Assembly: GCA_012845835.1 (NCBI GenBank)
Contig: JABAKD010000013.1
Span: forward strand, 1-64,000
Source: Undaria pinnatifida
Taxonomy: Eukaryota > Sar > Phaeophyceae > Laminariales > Alariaceae
DNA: 64,000 bases
Direction of reading: 5' to 3'
The notes beneath the pieces are model-generated. The model saw only the letters and a list, made by a program, of their open reading frames with translations. It did not search any database and was not told the origin of the DNA. Positions 12,484 to 23,482 of the stretch are shown piece after piece; position 1 is the stretch's first letter, and every line of letters starts with the position of its first letter. The position numbers were made by a program, and so were the translations under genes.

Positions 12484-13961
12484 TCGCCCCCCAATGTTTG
12501 AACCTACTGGAGAGACCAGCACTGATTTCGAACATTTATAGAGGAGACAGGTTTTCAGGTTCTCCAACAAATCAGAGTATTGTGTTGTACTGTGGTAGTC
12601 AATGTGTGTTGCACTTGTTCATTTTCTAATCATGTCATCCCCTGCGCAGTTAGAACCACGGGCTTGTATGACCATAATCGAACTTTACTACAGATGTTAG
12701 GCACACACTATGAACTACCATTGGTATATACTTTCATTCTTCACCAGAACGGTTTTCCGGTACCGAAATCACGTACTCGACTTTAAAATCAACCTTTTGC
12801 AACGGACGATAGTGCCTTTGGCAATAATCAGGAAATTACTCAACATAAACGATGTGTGTATGAGACAGTTGCCTGCAGGGCTTGGTACACACTCCACGAT
12901 TAGTCTACAAAAGTACTTAACAACAATTTGTTAGAAAACGATACATGCAGAGTATGCAACACGGTAAGCGATAAGAGTCTGTATGACTTGACGATAGTGT
13001 GGATGTAACGATGACGGCGCAGTATGACGGACTGCGGGTGCATGGTTAACGATAAGGTGGCATGTCTCGAGTACCGAAAAAGGCATCGTCGATGAAACGG
13101 CAAGATCATGACCACGGGGCAGCAAACGATGGTGGCTGACAAACGTAATCAGTACACAGATAAATCTGCATATGACGAGACTTCCTGCCAGTCAATCAAC
13201 GGTTGACTGTGCGCAGGTCGCACGGTATTACGTGATACGACTGGGGAATATTCCATATGTGGATTCTGTTACTTAGTAGTATTCAGCTCACGCGCTCAAC
13301 TGTAACTCTGTAATCAATCCAACACACGATTCTGACACCTGAGAATGCATTACAAATGCACCCAGGAGCCTCCAATATCTCATTCAGAACAAACGATGTT
13401 CATTAATTGATTAACCTCAATGCGGCCAATGTATACTTCAAGTATATGCACACTGTACACAGCTACAGTTTCTCAACCTACCCAACAATGACGCCCGAGT
13501 GTAAACTGCTCGTATATGCACACCCTCTTGCGTAACTACTGGTTGAACGCCCCCAACACTAGCACTTACTACCCTGATGTGTAGTAGTGTCTCTGACCCG
13601 TGTACGTCTCTACTTCTAAAGCTCTTTATTCACGAGAAAAATGCTATCTTTTCGTGTGAGGTACTTCCACACGAAGAGACGAACAAAAACAAACATCCAC
13701 TATTGGTATAGAACCAGGACCTCAGCTGTTGGGCGGCAGCAATCGAGTATCCAACCATGACTCAATACGTGGGCACTACTCCACGAAATACGCCCAAGCA
13801 ACCACCAAGGAAAGGACTCATGAGTGTTGCGGCTCATGTGTCAACGACACACTATTGACGAACGAAACCCGGTCGGGAAAAAACAAAAATAGTGGGGGTG
13901 GTGCAACGATACTGATCACAAGGGACTCCTAGAAGGACGGAGCGTAGTACTGGGGCTTGTA
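12484..13961. other. No recognisable gene; 3' flank of the chromovirus
   Basis: No domain is seen in six frames. The 3' LTR of the retroelement ending at 13962 would be expected here, but I could not find a matching direct repeat upstream of 19 kb. Confidence 0.4.
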
Positions 13962-15278
13962 TCAGGACGACTGAGCAACGACGTCTCGTTTACTTTTTGT
14001 ACTTTTGGGAGGATCAAATGCGTGTGGATCTTCAACTAGAATCCTTGAACGATACGCTTTGATCATCTCATGGCGTTGATGCACAACGTTGACGTGTCTC
14101 CAAATGCCTAAATTGGACGGCTTATCTTTAACGAGAAAATGATATTGAAAATTCTTCGGTGAGGCTTTACCAGGCCAACGCTTGTGGCTTCCAATGGGAC
14201 CCAGGCTACGGTAGGCGGGTCCCCTTTTGGGCCTTTTATTTCAGTGGCCAGGGGTCACTCGTGCGAGTAACCCTTTTGTTCCTGTGCGATCTTACGTATT
14301 CTTCATTTTTTACATTGACGAAATTAATCCGCAATGCAAAGGTGATCTAAGCTGCGCCGAAACAAGTTCCTAAACCATCTTCATCGGTGGGGTACAGAGC
14401 CACTCGTGTGAGTAGCTCAAACACACCAGTGAAAATGGGGGTACCTCCCCTACCGTAGCCTTGGTCATGGCTTCAATAGTATACAGGCCGATGTTCACGG
14501 TAAGCACAGAGCTGTCTAGATCAGGTACGGGTAACGTAGTTCCTAGGAACAAATCGTCGAGTGCGGTAAAATCCGGTACGGAACTGGACGCGTCATTATG
14601 GTATGCCTTAATAGGACCAAAATGAACAGATATTTCCGCAAGTTCACCATCTCTCGCAACACGGTAAATTACTGGTGATAACTGTGAACGCACAGTAAAG
14701 GGACCACGCCAGGGACTAATTAGTTTGGGGTGAAGTCCATCAGCAACGGTATAGGGACGGTGTACTAACACTTGATCCCCGGGCTGATATTGCGGAATCG
14801 ACAATTTCTCATTAGATTCTGACTGCTTGTCGGCACGCTCCTGTAAATTGCGACGAGCAATTTCGTACGCGAGTTGCAGATTTTCAACGGTGCGGCGGGA
14901 ATAATCCTGTCGGGTTCCAGAACCGGACGTACACGGGACGTCGAGAATATTGCCAACAGGTAACGAAGCTCTACAGCCGAAAATCCAGTCGGGTTCCAGA
15001 ACCAGACGTACACGGGACGCCGAGAATAATGCCAACGGGTAACGAAGCTCTACGGCCGAACATTGAAAGATGACGGGTTTCTTCGAGCGTCTTGTTGTAG
15101 GCGGTATTATGGGTACGCTGAATTCAAACGGTAATAATTCTGCCCAATTGTCGTACTTGACGTTTACGTACATCGCCAAAATATTGTGCATTGTACTATG
15201 CACACGCTCTAACACTAAATTGCCTAGTGGGCGGTACGCTGACGTGCGCGTCTTCTCGAACCCAAATACGGATTGCAA
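13962..15278 (-). pseudogene. Ty3/gypsy integrase C-terminus and chromodomain-like tail, interrupted by a MITE
   Basis: Downstream part of the pol gene. It contains the end of the integrase core (GFEKTRTSAYRP and a Glu in LERVHSTMH fitting the third residue of D,D35E), a GPY/F-type region (YQPGDQVLVHRPY, WRGPFTV) and a C-terminal stretch. Ignoring the MITE at 14198-14466, the frame continues through QYHFLVK, a Trp and HEMIKAYRS to a TGA at 13962. This spacing of aromatic residues resembles a chromodomain, the hallmark of chromoviruses. A 79-bp tandem duplication (about 14911-14989 / 14990-15068) shifts the frame upstream of the GPY/F region. Confidence 0.65.
14198..14466 (+). mobile_element. 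MITE copy 1 (269 bp, TIR GACCMAGGCTACGGTAGG, TSD ATGG)
   Basis: It starts GACCCAGGCTACGGTAGG and ends CCTACCGTAGCCTTGGTC, giving 18-bp terminal inverted repeats with one mismatch. ATGG flanks both sides (14194-14197 and 14467-14470). It is noncoding and has short internal palindromes such as CTCGTGCGAG. The second copy is at 15399-15667 in the opposite orientation and is exactly the same length. The transposase family cannot be named from this alone. Confidence 0.9.
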
Positions 15279-15880
15279 TTCTTTAACGAGCTCGTTTGCG
15301 ACCTCATTTCCTTAGTCACTGTGTAAGGTTTCAGGAGCTGAGACAACGGAGAGAACACGTTCTACAAGAACGTGAGCGATTGTGGCAGCTGACTTGTCGA
15401 CCAAGGCTACGGTAGGGGGGGTACCCCCATTTTCACTGGTGTGTTTGAGCCACTCGCACGAGTAGCTCTGTACCCTACGGATGAAGATGGTTTAGGAACT
15501 TGGTTTGCCGCAGCTTAGATCACCTTTGCATTGCGGATTGATTTCGTCAACGTAAAACATAAAGAAAACGTAAGATTGCATAGGAACAAAGGGGTTACTC
15601 GCGCGAGTGACCCCTGGCCACTGAAATAAAAGGCCCAAAAGGGGACCCCCCTAGCGTAGCCTGGGTCTGTCACTAGTCGCAACTAAAACGAGATAACGAG
15701 TCAGGTGGTCTATCACGGACATTGCATACTTCGAGTTATTCGACGACGATTTGTACTATCCTAAATCGATAGCCACACATTGAATCGGACGGGAAACGGG
15801 ACGATGACCAACAGGTTATTTCGGAGGACGGTGTGACGTCTTACGATGTTGGCATGATGAACAGCATTTAATGTGCTTTG
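15268..15880 (-). pseudogene. Ty3/gypsy integrase core, with stops and MITE insertion
   Basis: Between the zinc-finger part and the C-terminal frame, the minus strand encodes an integrase catalytic core. An Asp in CVAIDLG, an Asp in ETLHSD and the Glu downstream of 15278 fit D,D35E. The frame has stops after RPPK, after AIDLG and directly after HSD (TAA at 15312-15314, where the family has Gln). The MITE at 15399-15667 splits the core; without it the flanking frame is continuous. Confidence 0.65.
15399..15667 (-). mobile_element. MITE copy 2 (269 bp, TSD TGTC)
   Basis: Inverse copy of 14198-14466 with the same terminal inverted repeats. TGTC flanks both sides (15395-15398 and 15668-15671). 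Both insertions lie in one retroelement 0.9 kb apart, in opposite orientation, so transcripts could form a hairpin of about 260 bp. Confidence 0.9.
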
Positions 15881-16831
15881 CTACGTCTTTCGACGTATAG
15901 GCCACCAATAACGATCTCGGATTTTATCGAACGTAGCTTTAATAGCTAGATGATCTCCAGACGCCGGTAGATCATGACACGAGTGGACGCTCAATTTCCG
16001 TAAAGCGGTGGGCACGACGAGTTGGTCGCGGAACGAACTGCGTTTACGCAGATAACACAGCAAATACGACCGGAATAATATGTCTTCACTAAAAAAATAA
16101 TGACTCATGCTGTTCTTGGTTTCGCCATCTGGGACGGGTACGGTAACAGGTGCTTTTACGTATTCGATATACGGACCGAACTCACCACGTTGTTCTTCCA
16201 GTAATTTTTCTGGGTCAAGCCACGTAAATAGAGACACTGCACTAGCAAAGAATTCGCTATCATTCTGTACAAGGTCTACGTCTTCGAGGTTTTGTGAAGA
16301 TACTTGGAAGTCGCGAGGCCCAGGTGCACGATACGGTCTATCGCTCTGAACGTTTCGGCAGATAGATGCAAGGGCTGGTTCTTGCGGTAACGAATCCTCT
16401 TTCACTTCACCAAAGAATCGAGACAGCGCGTCGGGTACTACGTTCAATTGTCCCGCGACGTGTTTAACGGCAAAATCAAAGTTTAGCAACGCAATAGCCC
16501 AACGAGTAAATATATTGGACGTATCCAACGCGTAGTATAGATGGGTCAATGCTTGATGATCGGTGATCACCGTGAAATCCTTCCCAAATAGATACGGTCT
16601 CCAGTGAGCGAGTGTAAGTACGACTCCACAACACTCTTTCACTGACGCAGAGTAGTGGCGTTGCCCATGTTTGAATCGTTGACTAAAATACGCGATGATG
16701 TCAAGATCAGACTTCGAGTCGTCGTTTTTCGACGGCTGAGCAAGAAAAGCGCCAACTCCTATCTCACTGGCATCTAAATGCACAATAAATTCACGCTCGT
16801 AATCGGGGAATTTCAAGCCTGGGGCTGACAT
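15881..16831 (-). pseudogene. Ty3/gypsy RNase H and integrase zinc finger
   Basis: 316-codon open frame. RNase H is shown by IVHLDASEIGVGAFL (catalytic Asp), a Glu in ASVKECCGVVL, and TVITDHQALTHL (third acidic residue), followed by the typical AGQLNVVPDALSR. The C-terminus has the HHCC integrase N-terminal region start (HSCHDLPASGDHLAIKAT, then RYWWP). It lies between the reverse transcriptase (higher coordinates) and the integrase core, the standard Ty3/gypsy order. The frame is open but isolated by stops on both sides. Confidence 0.85.
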
Positions 16832-17748
16832 CAGTAAACGTTTGATGTGAGTGAACGCGGTATCTTGCGTTTTCCCCTAGGCTTTCTTAAAGCGTGATCT
16901 AGTTGCAAACTTTTTACGGGTGAGATCAACGAGTGGTGCGGTTACTTCGGCGAAATTCGGCACAAAACGACGCACAAAATCCATCAACCCTAAAACGGAA
17001 CGAAGATCTTTGATGCAGGTGGGAGTAGGTAGCTCTTGAATAGCTTTGATACGATCTTCCCCAACTGCAACCCTTTCAGCAGAAAAACATGGCCTAAATA
17101 TGCAACCGATCTAGGACTGAACGCTAGTTTAGACGGCTTCAGGGTGAGCCCAGCTGCTTGCAACGCTGCAAACATGATTTCTAACGATTCCAAATGATTC
17201 TCCCAGGTTGTGGACAAAACGCAAAGATCGTCCATATAAATGAGCAACTCGGGAATATGGCCCAACGTTTTATGAGCCATTTCTGTGAAAAGCCACAGGG
17301 CATTACAAACACCAAACGGCATACGTTTATAACAGTGCTTGCCAGAATTAGTGACAAAAAATGTTGTAGTCTCGACATGATCAGGGTGAACGGGAATCTG
17401 CCAATAAGCGCTTTGGACGTCAGCGACACTAATAAATTTGGCGCCTCCGACCATGCCAATGTTATCCTCAAGATTAGCCATCGGCCAGGTCTTGCGGATA
17501 AGGTGTGTGCTGATTGTACTTCTATAATCAACACAGAAACGAGGATGACCATCCTTGCGAGCCACGATCGTAACGGGAGATCCCCACGGGCTATAGCGCT
17601 CCTCAATTATATCGTCGTTGAGCATATCCCGAACACACTTGTTGATAACGGCTTCAGTGCGCGGGTTAGCTCTATACGGACGACGGCTCACAGGCTTGGT
17701 ATGAGCAGGAAGGGGAAACGTTGCTACGGCAGTGTTGCACTTACCCAA
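16832..17748 (-). pseudogene. Ty3/gypsy reverse transcriptase
   Basis: An open frame at 16990-17748 covers most of the domain. PYRANPRTEAVINKCV and SPWGSPVTIVARKDG lead to RFCVDYRS, then ISVADVQSAYWQIPV (first catalytic Asp), MPFGVCNALWLFTEMAH, and LLIYMDDLCVLS, the YMDD box with the other two catalytic aspartates. A connection (thumb) region follows with LAFSPRSVAYLGHVF. The frame breaks near 17000 and continues in other frames toward RNase H. Confidence 0.88.
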
Positions 17749-17808
17749 CTCCGCTCGTGATAATGATAATACAGGACGGTATTTTGCACATAAATCCAGG
17801 ATTGCTGA

Positions 17809-18958
17809 TTACTGTTCAACGGTGAAAGTAGAGTCTATAAATGCTCTGGATAGTGGCGCAATAATTTCAGCACGAGCTGCTGCAATTTCGGTCGAGGTAT
17901 TAGGTGTTGCGGCTACAGCATGCACATGCAGCTGAGCAGGAGACACGACGGCAACACTCGACAATTTCCCAATCTCTAATCCTGCATAGAGGGCAAGAGA
18001 CCCGGAAGATGGATTAGCTATTTGAACCGCAACTGATCCATCTGCTGTTAGCCGCGTGGTGAGGGTGCGAGCTACGATAACTCGCTCAAATTCGACCGGA
18101 CGATTGTCGCAAGACATCTCATTTTCCGAGAGTATGCGCGGCTCAACAATAACTTCCGTATGTTGGGGTGGTTTGATGTCTGTAAAAGCAGTGATCACGG
18201 CACTGCGACGGGGGCGTAAATCGATTCGATCGCACAATTTTACAGCATGTACCTCGGCATCTTTGTGCATTGCAGCTACGGAGCGCAATACAGTGAATGA
18301 GGTCACCTGAGAACGAGCATCAGGAGACCTATGGGTAGCTGGAACCGTGATAGTACTAGACGAGAAAGTCAAACGCTGATTTCTCCAGTCGAGTATAGCC
18401 CCAAAACGAGACATGACATCATTTATCAAGTAATATTTGGTCAGGCCCTAACGATGGGGTAACGAGTGCATCAATACGACGTGTGATGTCACCCAGGGTA
18501 GGAGACAACTCAATAAATCCCACGATCTCGAGCGACGAGCCATTTGCTACACTCAGAGGCCTACACGATGGTGGGACGGTTTCAACCCGGGCCATACACA
18601 AGGTTGGATGTTGTTTCAAAAACAAAAGCGAAACACATGTAATGTCGCTTGCCGAGTCGACAGTCAAGCCAGAAACAGCAAGACCAAAAACTACCCCGGA
18701 GATACGAATCCGCCGAAAGAAAAAGGGAGGGTAGCAGATGGTTTTTTTTCGAGACAGCGAAGAGCTGAACCACGAATTGTTTTTATTATTGGTATTGTCA
18801 GGGCATCCGCTATTTACTGCTGTATTACAATCGACCGCACGGCGTTTCGGTTTTGCATCCACTGGAACAGCAGTACTATTAGCGGTGTCCCTCTTCTGAC
18901 CACGACGAGGTTCAGAAGGAGAGCTACTATCGGTAATCGTATTACGTTCATCAGACAA
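17809..18958 (-). pseudogene. Ty3/gypsy retropepsin region
   Basis: Two overlapping frames (18958-18419 and 18429-17809) form the part upstream of reverse transcriptase. VSGLTVDSASDITCVS fits the aspartic protease active site; the triplet is Asp-Ser-Ala rather than the usual Asp-Ser/Thr-Gly. LGPDQILLDK followed by RFGAILDWRNQRLTF fits the second conserved strand of retroviral-type proteases (usual form ILGxD). The frame shift at 18419-18429 splits the domain. The N-terminal 90 residues are Ser- and Arg-rich with no zinc knuckle. Gag is not recognised. Confidence 0.55.
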
Positions 18959-20130
18959 TTCTCAGCACTCACGGGGTGCTCTTCTGACAAACTACAATCC
19001 GATACACTCCCACAATCACCCGCAGCAAACAAAGTCACAGCAAACACGGGTTGCTGTGTTGAGCCACGATCCGATATTCCACTGCAGACGGTACTCTCTT
19101 TCTGGTATGCAAGCGGCGAAATTATTTTTATACAAAAGAAAAATAAAGCCGGAACGGAATCAGGGTATACCTGTACGAGTACACAAGTGCACGGGTCCGC
19201 ATGATGATGAGTACATGACAACGATGCAGAAACGGTGCCGACAACGGCATGCGGCTCCAACGTCATGCTGTTGTATGGCAACAGATAATGTGATGCCGAC
19301 GGGATACACGTTTGCCAACTTCAAACTATAGCGCGGCTGGTCTCAACGTAGTTTGGTCGCCCCCGCTGACTGCCACACTGCTGTTTTGGCGACGCATGTC
19401 GGATTTTTTTTCAAACATAAGAAAACACTCTGCTCTTTGCTTGGTGGGGATCCTTGGTACGATACGATAATCCAGACGCCCCACTCAAGTCTGCAGAAAG
19501 GAAAATGCCATTACCAGTGCTCTGTCCCGGTACGATGGGTGGGAGAATGCGACGGCAGTAGTAGTACCCACTGTAACGTGTACAACCACGGGGCTGCTGC
19601 TGCCTGGCAATCGTACGCATAAAACGATTGGGAGAACTCAAACTCGCATGATGTTATGCTTTACGTTTGTGTTCCTTTGACTGTGATACGATGGGCGTGA
19701 CGACACGAACATCCCACGACTCACATCCAGCAGAAGTTTCACGATTTCTGACTGTGATACGATGGGCGAGACGACACGAACATCCCACGACTCACAGCAA
19801 GCAGAAGTTTCACGTGTCCGCTAAATCAATGGTACTCTGGATACGATCCGAGCGCTATCGATGGATGAACTTTGAACGATTAGTTTTGTCGAGGGTTGTA
19901 CAACGATCCAGCGCTTGAACTACGTAGCGCAAGCGTTCTAGGTGGGTACCCACACGATGCTGGGCTCACACACCTAGGGTCGACAAAACGGGAATCGTCT
20001 ACTCATACTCACAGGTCGACAGCACAAAATACATTTGTTTGAATGGCCCATAAAACGGCAGACACCGTGCGGGATTATAGGTATAGGCTCACCCCCCGAG
20101 AATACACCTACCGACACGGTATGGGCAAAC
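18959..20130. repeat. Region 5' of the chromovirus, with a 71-bp tandem duplication
   Basis: No gene is recognised. TGACTGTGATACGATGGGCG starts at about 19678 and again at about 19749, defining a 71-bp tandem duplication. Gag and the 5' LTR should lie here but were not identified. Confidence 0.5.
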
Positions 20131-20562
20131 TGTGAATGGCCTGTGAACACAATGGTTGTGTGAAGACTCTGTCTTCTATGCGAAGAGATGCAGAGGTGGC
20201 ACCGAAGTGTCTGTTAAGATCACTTGTGATAAGAAAGAAAAGGGATGGTGTGGAAAGGGCGCTTGGGGCCAGAGAGAGAAGAAGAAGAAGAAGAAGAAGA
20301 AGAAGAGAGACAAGGGAGAGAACAGAGAGTGATCATGGTGGGTTGCATCACCACTTGATCATCACGGAACAACGGAACAATGCCCGTAGTCCTGTAGAAC
20401 ACCGGGACAACGGAACAACCTTAATACTCAAATCTACGTTTACATCTAGGTTCCATCGAATATTCAACGTAAGATTCAACGTAAGATTCAACTGCATATC
20501 TTATTCGTGCGGATAGACTGCCCATTAACTTAGATTTGAATCCAAGGTTCATACTCTCAACA
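20131..20562 (+). repeat. TRIM 5' LTR
   Basis: Nearly identical to 21654-22070. It contains the GAA tract and the duplicated phrase AACGTAAGATTC near 20466-20489. Confidence 0.85.
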
Positions 20563-21653
20563 CGCCCCCATAATGCGAAGTCAGATTGCTAGAGAAGCCT
20601 TATTCTTAGAAAACAAATTCGTAGAATATAAAAAAATGGGTCTCATATTCAGTCCCGTGTATCAACTGCGGCAATATGGATGTAACCATGCTATTCACAC
20701 ATTTACAAAAAAAGAAACGAAATAAAACCTTACAAGGAAAGATACATAAAAAAATCTTTGCTTGGTGTAATTACCAGCGATAAATACCCTAGAATGTAAA
20801 ACGCAAAGATTCGTCTACTGGGTTTCAAACACGCTTCCTGACTACTGGGTTTTAAACACGCTTGCTAAATTGTAATGAATAGATAAACAATACCTGGTAC
20901 TAGACAAGTAAAGAGAATTGTGGACAAGTGTTCATCACGACAAAATAAAACATTCTCACTATTTAGTTGTTTGTTTAATATACCTACGTAACTCCACAAA
21001 AACGAAAAATTAGAAATCAGACAGAACTACGACTACTGATGGTACTGTAATAGACTATGATGGGTGTAGTCATAGTCCATCATCGAGCGATATCCTGGAA
21101 ACGAAAAAGCAAACAAACAAAGGTCACTGCTGTAAGTTAACCACGCCACTTCAATATGATCCTAGGATACGCATATAACGATAAACTGTCTGATACTAAG
21201 CATACGCTGAAGAGCATAAGACAGACGGTCTTTGTGAGCCTTTACTCTTTAATGCTGGAATGTATACTCATACGCATTTTCCCGTAGAACATGGCTTCTT
21301 GTTGTACGATCGTTGACGTCAGTTCATACGACCCATAGTTCCATCTTTACTAATACGTAACTGGCGAGCAGTTGTAACTTTATAGTTGACAAAGAACTGC
21401 TGCACTAAGTAATATTCTCTACTTATCAATTTCATCCGTACCCACATTTCCAGCGCCTGTCCCCGATTGTTGACGGGAGTGCCGTTCGAGTAGTTGTTGA
21501 TGGAGCTCATTTGTATAGAAGGTAAAGGAAGGCTGAAGAAGCGCTTGGACAGGGACGGGGAGAAAGGTTGTAATGCGATGTGTAAGTCGGCCTTGTTATT
21601 CCCCGGTCCATTGCCGTTTTGATGTTTATATCGAAGGTCGAAGGCTCATAACC

Positions 21654-22070
21654 TGTGAATGGCCTGTGAACATAATGGTTGTGTGAAGACTCTGTCTTCT
21701 ATGCGAAGAGATGCAGAGGTGGCACCGAAGTGTCTGTTAAGATCACTTGTGATAAGCAAGAAAAGGGATAGTTTGGAAAGGGCGCTTGAGGCCAAGGAGA
21801 GATGAAGAAAAAGAAGAAGAGAGACAAGGGAGAGAAGGGAAAGTGTTCATGGTGGGTTGCATCACCGCTTGATCATCACGGAACAATGCCCGTAGTCCGG
21901 TAGAACACCGGGACAACGGAACAACCTTAACATTCTCAAATCTACGTTTAAATCTAGGTTCCATCCAATATTCAACGTAAGATTCAACGTAAGATTCAAC
22001 TGCATATCTTGTTCGTGCGAATAGACTGCGCGTTACCTTAGATTTGAATCCAAGGTTCATACTCTCAACA
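21654..22070 (+). repeat. TRIM 3' LTR
   Basis: Partner of 20131-20562. Sequence divergence between the two LTRs is low, mostly the GAA length and scattered substitutions, which suggests fairly recent insertion. Confidence 0.85.
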
Positions 22071-22360
22071 CAAACCATACCAGAGAAGGAACAAGACCAG
22101 CCCACAGCGATTGGAGAGCGTCCTTCGCTTGAAAACGATGATAGTGGTGAAAAGCGTCCTTCGTTAATCGCAACGATAAGAGGGCTTTCACAGTAGTCCA
22201 CGAACGATAACTCGTGTCTAGTCTGTACTCTTACATTTCGTGTTTTCTTCGTACGATGTGAAGAAAAACAAAATGAACGAGCCTGTTTTACGAGAAAACA
22301 AGAAAGACTCTCGGCGAAGTTGCTGCAAGTTAACAAGCCTTTAGTATCGACGCCAGATGG
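22071..22360. other. No recognisable gene
   Basis: Unique sequence between the TRIM and the foldback repeat. It contains a diverged local repetition of AGCGTCCTTCG (about 22119 and 22153). Confidence 0.4.
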
Positions 22361-23163
22361 GGGTTTGCGGTAACCCAGGTTCGACTCGCAACTTGCAATT
22401 ACTTCTCTTCTTGGTCTTCGTAGCGTGGAGGACACGCCAGGTTGGAGCAAGGTCCGACGGCGAACCAAGCGACGGTAACGATAGAAGTGCCTCGAGGAAA
22501 CGAGAAGTGCTTCGTGGCAAACAGAGAGTCGACAGTGATTACTTGTCAGCGGGGAACGTGATTACCCGCCTCTCTGTCATCAGCATCTGCGGCGACTCCA
22601 CGACCACTCTTAATACAACAACACACGATACCCAATACCTCTGGAACGGCTACACCGTTCATACAAATATTCATGCGAAGATCTGTCTACGCAACGGTAG
22701 AAAGTGTACCTGCGACCCACACTACTACTACTACAATTACAATTACTACTACTACTATTAATACTTACTACGATTACTACTAATATTACAACTACTAATA
22801 TAGGTCGCAGGTACACTTTCTACCGTTACGTAGACAGATCTTCTCGTGGGAATTTGTACGAACGGTAGCCGTTCCAGAGGTATAGGATATCGTGTCTTGT
22901 TGTACTAAAAAGTGGTCGTGGAGTCTCCGCAGATTCTGATGACAGAGAGGCGGGCAATCACGTTTCCCGCTGACAAGTAATCACTGTCGACTCTCTGGTT
23001 TGCCTACGAAGCACCTCTCGTTGCCTCGAGGCACTGCTATCGTTACCGTCGCTTGGTTCGCCGTCGAACCTTACCCCAACCTGGCGTGTTCTCCACGCTA
23101 CGAAGGACAAGAAGAGAAGTAGTTGCAAGTTGCGAGTGGAACCTGGGTTACCTCAAACCCCCA
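22361..23163. mobile_element. Foldback (inverted-repeat) element with ~360-bp arms
   Basis: Left arm 22361-22721 and right arm 22801-23163 are inverse copies separated by an ~80-bp TAC/ATTAC-rich loop. The outer ends are GGGTTTG.GGTAACCCAGGT and its complement, itself a small palindrome (GGTAACC). Arms of this length with a small loop suit a foldback element or hairpin MITE. A solo arm occurs at 12125-12483. No transposase is seen, and target duplication is unclear because triplet tracts flank it. Confidence 0.75.
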
Positions 23164-23482
23164 CTACTACTGCTATACTACCAATATTACTTCTGTCTAC
23201 CTGGTACAACGTATCGTTTTTGCCATCTCGGGCGTAGTTTTGAGATACAGAGCTTGTATCTCTCTCTAGGATGAATAATCAGAGTAATCGACGAGTACTC
23301 TTTGAAAGAACAGTTATGCTATTGGATCTAGTCTATATCTATACCAGGTATGTATCTACTTCGATGTCTATAAGTGCTAGGTCAATTGGTGTATAAAATA
23401 CCATACAGCAGAAATAGTACGTGTATCACTGCTGTAGACTATGCTTGTATGGTGGGTGCTTGTAATACTTTTCTACCTGGTA
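23164..23482. repeat. Flank with a dispersed repeat
   Basis: CTACCTGGTACAACG and the following ~100 bp (23198-23300) recur in diverged form at about 24200-24330, inside the spacer of the next inverted repeat. No gene is seen. Confidence 0.5.

Larger units (their letters stand above)
20131..22070 (+). mobile_element. TRIM-like short LTR retroelement, TSD CAAAC
   Basis: Two direct repeats of 432 bp (20131-20562) and 417 bp (21654-22070) both start TGTGAATGGCC and end CTCTCAACA, the TG...CA ends of LTRs. CAAAC is duplicated at 20126-20130 and 22071-22075. The 1,091-bp interior has no open frame over about 65 codons, so the element would depend on enzymes in trans. The 5' LTR has an expanded GAA tract (20277-20307), which explains its extra length. 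No clear primer-binding site is seen after 20562. Confidence 0.85.

Noticed and set aside
12484-20130. Search for LTRs of the chromovirus
   Set aside because: No convincing direct repeat flanks 13962-18958; only unrelated tandem and dispersed repeats were found.
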